Assembly: GCA_027623615.1 (NCBI GenBank)
Contig: JAQBVH010000011.1
Coordinates: forward strand, 1 to 15,498
Length of the DNA: 15,498 nucleotides
Direction: 5' to 3'
Source of the DNA: Planctomycetota bacterium
Lineage (GTDB): Bacteria; Planctomycetota; UBA1135; GCA-002686595
Under the pieces are notes generated by a model that saw nothing but the letters and a program-made list of their open reading frames with translations, was not told where the DNA came from and did no database searches. The position numbers were made by a program, and so were the translations under genes. Shown in pieces: positions 14,370 through 15,498 of the stretch. Numbering within the stretch: the stretch's first letter is position 1; each line of letters begins with the position of its first letter.

Positions 14370-15498
14370 GGACCCCCGCCGCATTCTGGGCCAACCTGCG
14401 CAGGACGCTCGAGTGGAGGTCGGCCGAGGTGATCCGGCGCGAGTCATTGAGATAGCTCATCTGCAGGAATCGAAGATGGCTTGCGCAGTCGCTGTCGTAG
14501 AGCAGGGTCGAGAGTTCATAGTTCAGGACGAAGCTGCGCTGGTCGAAGTTGGCGGTCGTCACCAGCCCCAGACTCCGATCCACGGTCATCGTCTTGGCGT
14601 GCAGCAGACCAGGCAGGTACTCGTAGACTTCGACCCCCGCGTCGAGGAGCGAGGGGTAGTGACTGCGAGCGACGAGGCTGACCAGGATCGAGTCGCAGCG
14701 CGCGGGGATGACGAGCACGATGCGAACGCCGCTGCGCGCTGCGGTGCACAGGCTCGCCACCTCGGCCTCACCCGGGACGAAATAGGGCGTGGTCAAGATC
14801 AGCTCCTGTCCGGCGCGGTGGATCGACGCGAGGGTGAGCTGCTCGAGTGCCTCGTTGTTGTGGCTGGGGCCAGAAGGGAGGATCTGGACAGGGACGCCAT
14901 CGTCGAAGATCGGCGCGCGATGCTCGTAGACGCCGCGGGGGATCTCCGCGGTCTCGAGGTAGTCGTCGTTGAGGAAGATGTCCTGCAGGTCCTGGACCGC
15001 AGGCCCCTCGATGCGCAGCATGCAGTCCACCCAGGGCGCGTATTGCCGCTTGGGCGCAAAGCTGGCGCTGGCGATGTTCTGCGAGCCCGTGTATCCGACA
15101 CGACCGTCGATCACGGCCAGCTTGCGGTGGTTGCGCATGTCGACCCGCTGGACGAGGACCCGCAGGATGCTCGCGGGCAGGGCGCGCACGACGCGTACAC
15201 CCTCACTGCTCAACCGACGGCACGAACCTGAGCGCAGGAAGGCGCGCGACCCGACGTCGTCGAGCACCAACCGACAGGCAACGCCCCGCCCGGAAGCCCG
15301 CACGAGCGCGGCGTCGACCATGCGGCCTGCCTCGTCGTCGAGCCAGATGTAGAACAGCAGGTGGCAGTGATGTTCAGCCGCGTCGATGTCGGCCACCAGG
15401 CGCGTGAGCACCTCGTCCGTGTCGCCAATCAGGTCGACGTGGTTGCCTCGCCGCGGCGGCGCCCCGCCCACCGCGCTCGCAAGGTTGACCGTGGCCTC
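14353..15498 (-). CDS. Phospholipase D / cardiolipin synthase-like protein, 5' end outside window
   Basis: The frame stays open to the window edge, leaving 381 visible residues. A GTG at 15471 is a poor start because family-like sequence (NLASAVGG, then GNHVDLIGD) runs across it. Bacterial cardiolipin synthases are about 480 residues with two N-terminal membrane helices, so about 100 residues, probably those helices, are missing upstream. Both HKD motifs are intact. Counting from the first visible residue, the first is HRKLAVIDG with His124, Lys126 and Asp131, followed by GYTGSQN. The second is HAKTMTVD with His300, Lys302 and Asp307, followed by TANFDQRSF. The expected reaction is condensation of two phosphatidylglycerols, or phosphatidyl transfer, at the inner membrane. 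NYELSTLLYD near the C-terminus is also typical. The 3' end overlaps the kinase 3' end by 17 bp. Confidence 0.92.
   Translation of the reverse strand, partial: EATVNLASAVGGAPPRRGNHVDLIGDTDEVLTRLVADIDAAEHHCHLLFYIWLDDEAGRMVDAALVRASGRGVACRLVLDDVGSRAFLRSGSCRRLSSEGVRVVRALPASILRVLVQRVDMRNHRKLAVIDGRVGYTGSQNIASASFAPKRQYAPWVDCMLRIEGPAVQDLQDIFLNDDYLETAEIPRGVYEHRAPIFDDGVPVQILPSGPSHNNEALEQLTLASIHRAGQELILTTPYFVPGEAEVASLCTAARSGVRIVLVIPARCDSILVSLVARSHYPSLLDAGVEVYEYLPGLLHAKTMTVDRSLGLVTTANFDQRSFVLNYELSTLLYDSDCASHLRFLQMSYLNDSRRITSADLHSSVLRRLAQNAAGVLSPLL

Noticed and set aside
1..15498. Mobile elements, CRISPR arrays, tRNA or rRNA genes, phage genes
   Set aside because: No transposase, integrase, regularly spaced repeats, terminal inverted repeats or RNA-gene signatures were visible, and codon use is even across the window.

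Overview
The window is GC-rich chromosomal DNA with strong G/C bias at third codon positions. It is densely packed with protein genes and shows no RNA genes, insertion sequences, CRISPR arrays or phage genes. The best pointer to the host is the adjacent DUF1553 (PSD1-type) and DUF1501 genes at the left end. This pair is highly expanded in Planctomycetota and also occurs in Verrucomicrobiota. A SASA-type esterase, a DUF3568 lipoprotein and a repeat-plus-protease-like exported protein also fit a planctomycete. I infer a high-GC planctomycete; the sequence does not fix the genus.

Bases 1-5852 hold six plus-strand genes that read as one operon. They are the C-terminal part of a DUF1553 protein, a Tat-exported DUF1501 protein, a cupredoxin-like lipoprotein, a one-helix membrane protein of unknown function, a secreted SGNH (SASA/CE6-like) esterase and an alpha/beta hydrolase. 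The junctions are 2 bp, a 1-bp TGATG overlap, 34 bp, 13 bp and another TGATG overlap. Most products are predicted to be exported or surface-anchored, which fits envelope-located breakdown of a polymer or esterified glycan; the substrate cannot be read from the sequence.

Bases 5854-9460 are on the minus strand. In transcription order they hold a family 2 glycosyltransferase, a 500-aa exported protein with two repeat modules and a degenerate metallopeptidase-like segment, and a Rieske oxygenase alpha subunit resembling choline/carnitine monooxygenases. An S33-type aminopeptidase-like hydrolase (9481-10767, plus) diverges from the glycosyltransferase across only 20 bp. It converges on a DUF3568 lipoprotein (10774-11160, minus).

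A 206-bp divergent intergenic region (11161-11366) carries a perfect 9-bp inverted repeat. It separates the lipoprotein from a 1000-aa membrane-bound multi-PAS HWE-family histidine kinase (11367-14369, plus). The kinase gene overlaps tail-to-tail by 17 bp with a phospholipase D/cardiolipin-synthase-like gene that runs off the right edge.

No complete novel system is evident. The points most worth a second look are the altered copper-ligand positions of the lipoprotein, the exported protein with an apparently lost zinc site, the inverted repeat upstream of the kinase, and the orphan status of both the kinase and the Rieske oxygenase. No intergenic stretch reaches 300 bp.
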